Source: Phocoena phocoena (lineage: Eukaryota; Chordata; Mammalia; Artiodactyla; Phocoenidae). From it: DNA of 64,000 nucleotides. The stretch is from positions 186,001 to 250,000 of the forward strand of contig NW_027077448.1 of the NCBI RefSeq assembly GCF_963924675.1. The letters run 5' to 3'. Of this stretch, positions 62,620-64,000 are shown one piece after another. A model generated the notes under the pieces. It saw only the letters and a program-made list of their open reading frames with translations. It ran no database searches and was not told the DNA's origin. The position numbers and the translations under genes are program-made. Numbering within the stretch: the stretch's first letter is position 1; every line of letters begins with the position of its first letter.

Positions 62620-64000
62620 CCAAGCAAGCCTGTAAAGAAATCTGCACTACAATGAAGTCTCCCTGCCCCCCGGGCAAAAGGGCCATCTGAAAAAAGTGTA
62701 AAATCCAGAAAGGTAGGACAGGATATGGAGAACAGGGAGCCTTGTTATGCTGATTGGCAGGATGTAAATTGTGAACCGCCACCCTGGAGAAGTGTATGGT
62801 GTTTCCTGAAACACGTAAGAAACAAAGCAACACAGCCTATGGCACTTCCACTTATGGTCCTATAGCTTACGGAAATTAAAATCAAAAACAGACAGCCACC
62901 CCAATATTTGGGACGGATGTGTTCACAAGAAGCTCGTCTACAGTATCAAGTAAATATCCCAGAAAGCAAAAAATGGATAAAGAAGTTGTGGCACGTACGT
63001 ACAATGCAATATCACTCAGCAATGAAATCTGTGTCATCAGGCCCGTAGCGGCATAGTGAGTGGATGCAGGTACGGTGATTCTACGTGAACTACGTCACAC
63101 AGAAAAAGAAACATCATAAGATATCACTAATACACGGAATGTAAACTTGACTACACATGAACTGAATTACAAAACAGAACAGGGTCTCAAATTTAGAAAA
63201 CCAACTAGTGCTTGCTTATGTGGAAAGGTGCCTTGGGGTGCTGCATAAAACCAGAGACTGAAATTAACACAGATAACTTTCCATAAGCCAAATATGTAAT
63301 AGACAAGACCTACTCCTTGCTCAACGAAATGGACCCAACACCACATATTCAACGCCTAGGAATATACCTGACTAGGAAGAATCTTAAAACCCATGGATAT
63401 ATATGTCTCCGTAAGAGAATCAAACGTGTGTACAGCGGCCGAAACGCAGCAGTGAAAATCCGATAAATCCCATTATCAAAATAAATTTCGAAAACAAAAC
63501 ACAAAGACAGTGAAATAGAGAGCAATTCTTAAATAATTCACTCAGGGCATGTGATGCAACCGGGATTGACCACATCTACACCCAGAGCTGGTTGAGACAT
63601 AAGGCTGGACACTTCAGGCTGATAGCATTGGTGAGTTTTGGTGAGCAAATGCAGACCCTTTGAAGTCACACTGCATGGTACCCATTCCATGGGTCCCAAC
63701 TCTCCAGGTTCAAGGGATTCTTCCTCCAGCTAAAACATGCTTGGGAAACCCAGAGTATGGTCCACCGTGTGATTGGGAAACGATTTAAAATGCATCTCAG
63801 TTTTCGTATCCTGGTCCTCGGGTTCACCATTCCAGATGCTTTACTAACACTCTCCCCGCTTGGAGAGTCAGTGCCTTTAACCTCCTGTTTGGCACAGCTT
63901 GCAATTTCTGTGCAAGATGAACAGGAATAGGGAGAACCAATGAGAGACTAGCTGTAGGTGTCTGCACGGGCAAATGTAACGCTCATTTCCCACCAGGAAG

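Larger units (their letters stand above)
10981..64000 (+). repeat. Macrosatellite array, ~1747-bp monomer, 30 palindrome-bearing units, truncated by window end
   Basis: The motif CCTGAATATATTCAGG or its close variant recurs at 11908, 13655, 15402, 17150, 18896, 20642, 22390, 24136, 25882, 27630, 29375, 31122, 32867, 34615, 36360, 38107, 39854, 41601, 43348, 45095, 46843, 48591, 50339, 52087, 53834, 55582, 57331, 59079, 60829 and 62576. Spacings are 1745-1750 bp, mean about 1747. All units are head to tail. Part of the length variation is in a C-run of 6 to 9 bases before GGGCAAAAGGGCC. Each unit has one GTCGAC (SalI) site in most copies. Short recurrent frames, chiefly on the minus strand (84 and 61 codons), follow the repeat and are broken in several units. 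Nothing indicates a protein-coding gene. Confidence 0.97.
57900..64000 (+). repeat. Nearly uniform terminal monomers
   Basis: Units centred at 59079, 60829 and 62576 share private marks: GAGTTTTGGTGAGC, GGAATTATCCAAAGGATCAC and, in the last two, GGAAAACCACTGCATGGGG. They repeat at single-monomer spacing (1750 and 1747), so the latest copying here was of one monomer, not of a multimer. Confidence 0.8.

Noticed and set aside
10981..64000. CRISPR array or bacterial tandem element
   Set aside because: The repeat is 1.75 kb with L1 sequence, and the flanks are mammalian transposons.
10981..64000. D4Z4- or DXZ4-type macrosatellite
   Set aside because: Those units are larger and GC-rich, with a homeobox gene or CTCF-rich promoter; none of this is seen here.
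10981..64000. Alpha-satellite or classical artiodactyl centromeric satellite
   Set aside because: Unit length and transposon content do not fit the known short or kilobase centromeric families as I recall them. I could not search for rarer ones.

Overview
The window looks like non-coding, repeat-dominated nuclear DNA from a eutherian mammal, most likely a cetartiodactyl. The reasons are the L1 LINE 3' ends, a gammaretrovirus-like (class I) endogenous retrovirus, and a 72-bp palindromic element that resembles, from memory, the mariner-derived MITE of ruminant genomes linked to the bovine miR-2284/2285 family. The species call is inference. I saw no Bov-tA, BovB or pig SINE in the 11 kb of flank. 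I found no credible host gene, tRNA, rRNA or CRISPR array.

Layout. Positions 1-3205 are a GC-rich minisatellite: subunits of about 53-54 bp arranged in an 11-subunit higher-order repeat of about 590 bp. Positions 3206-4334 are an orphan, truncated and diverged copy of the macrosatellite monomer that fills the right side of the window. A 3'-end L1 fragment follows (4335-5035), then an unrecognised GC-richer stretch (5036-6379) and a small three-copy minisatellite (6380-6575). Positions 6576-8850 are a decayed endogenous retrovirus: reverse transcriptase remnant, possible envelope remnant, purine-rich tract and 3' LTR. After unrecognised DNA and another L1 3' UTR fragment (9170-9350), an old and strongly diverged macrosatellite monomer begins near 9561. 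Its similarity to the array rises to the right until it merges into the array near 10980.

From about 10980 to the end of the window, and continuing beyond it, lies a head-to-tail macrosatellite of about 1747 bp per unit. It has 30 palindrome-bearing units here. Each monomer is a composite: about 743 bp of unclassified spacer, then about 1 kb derived from the 3' end of an L1 (end of ORF2 plus 3' UTR and A-rich tail), with the 72-bp mariner-like palindrome inserted inside the L1 part. Evolution has proceeded in blocks: a trimer higher-order repeat of 5240 bp (about 14.2-24.7 kb), a dimer of 3493 bp that looks like the trimer minus one monomer (about 24.7-32.9 kb), a tetramer-like pattern of 6991 bp (about 45.9-56.4 kb), and nearly uniform monomers from about 57.9 kb on.

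The genes do not work together, because none is present. The interest lies in how a transposon-in-transposon composite became a megasatellite, and in the roughly 30 tandem copies of a hairpin-forming palindrome, ten of them perfect over 72 bp. Coordinates of repeat edges are by eye and may be off by tens of bases. Periods based on the palindrome centre are exact counts from the sequence.
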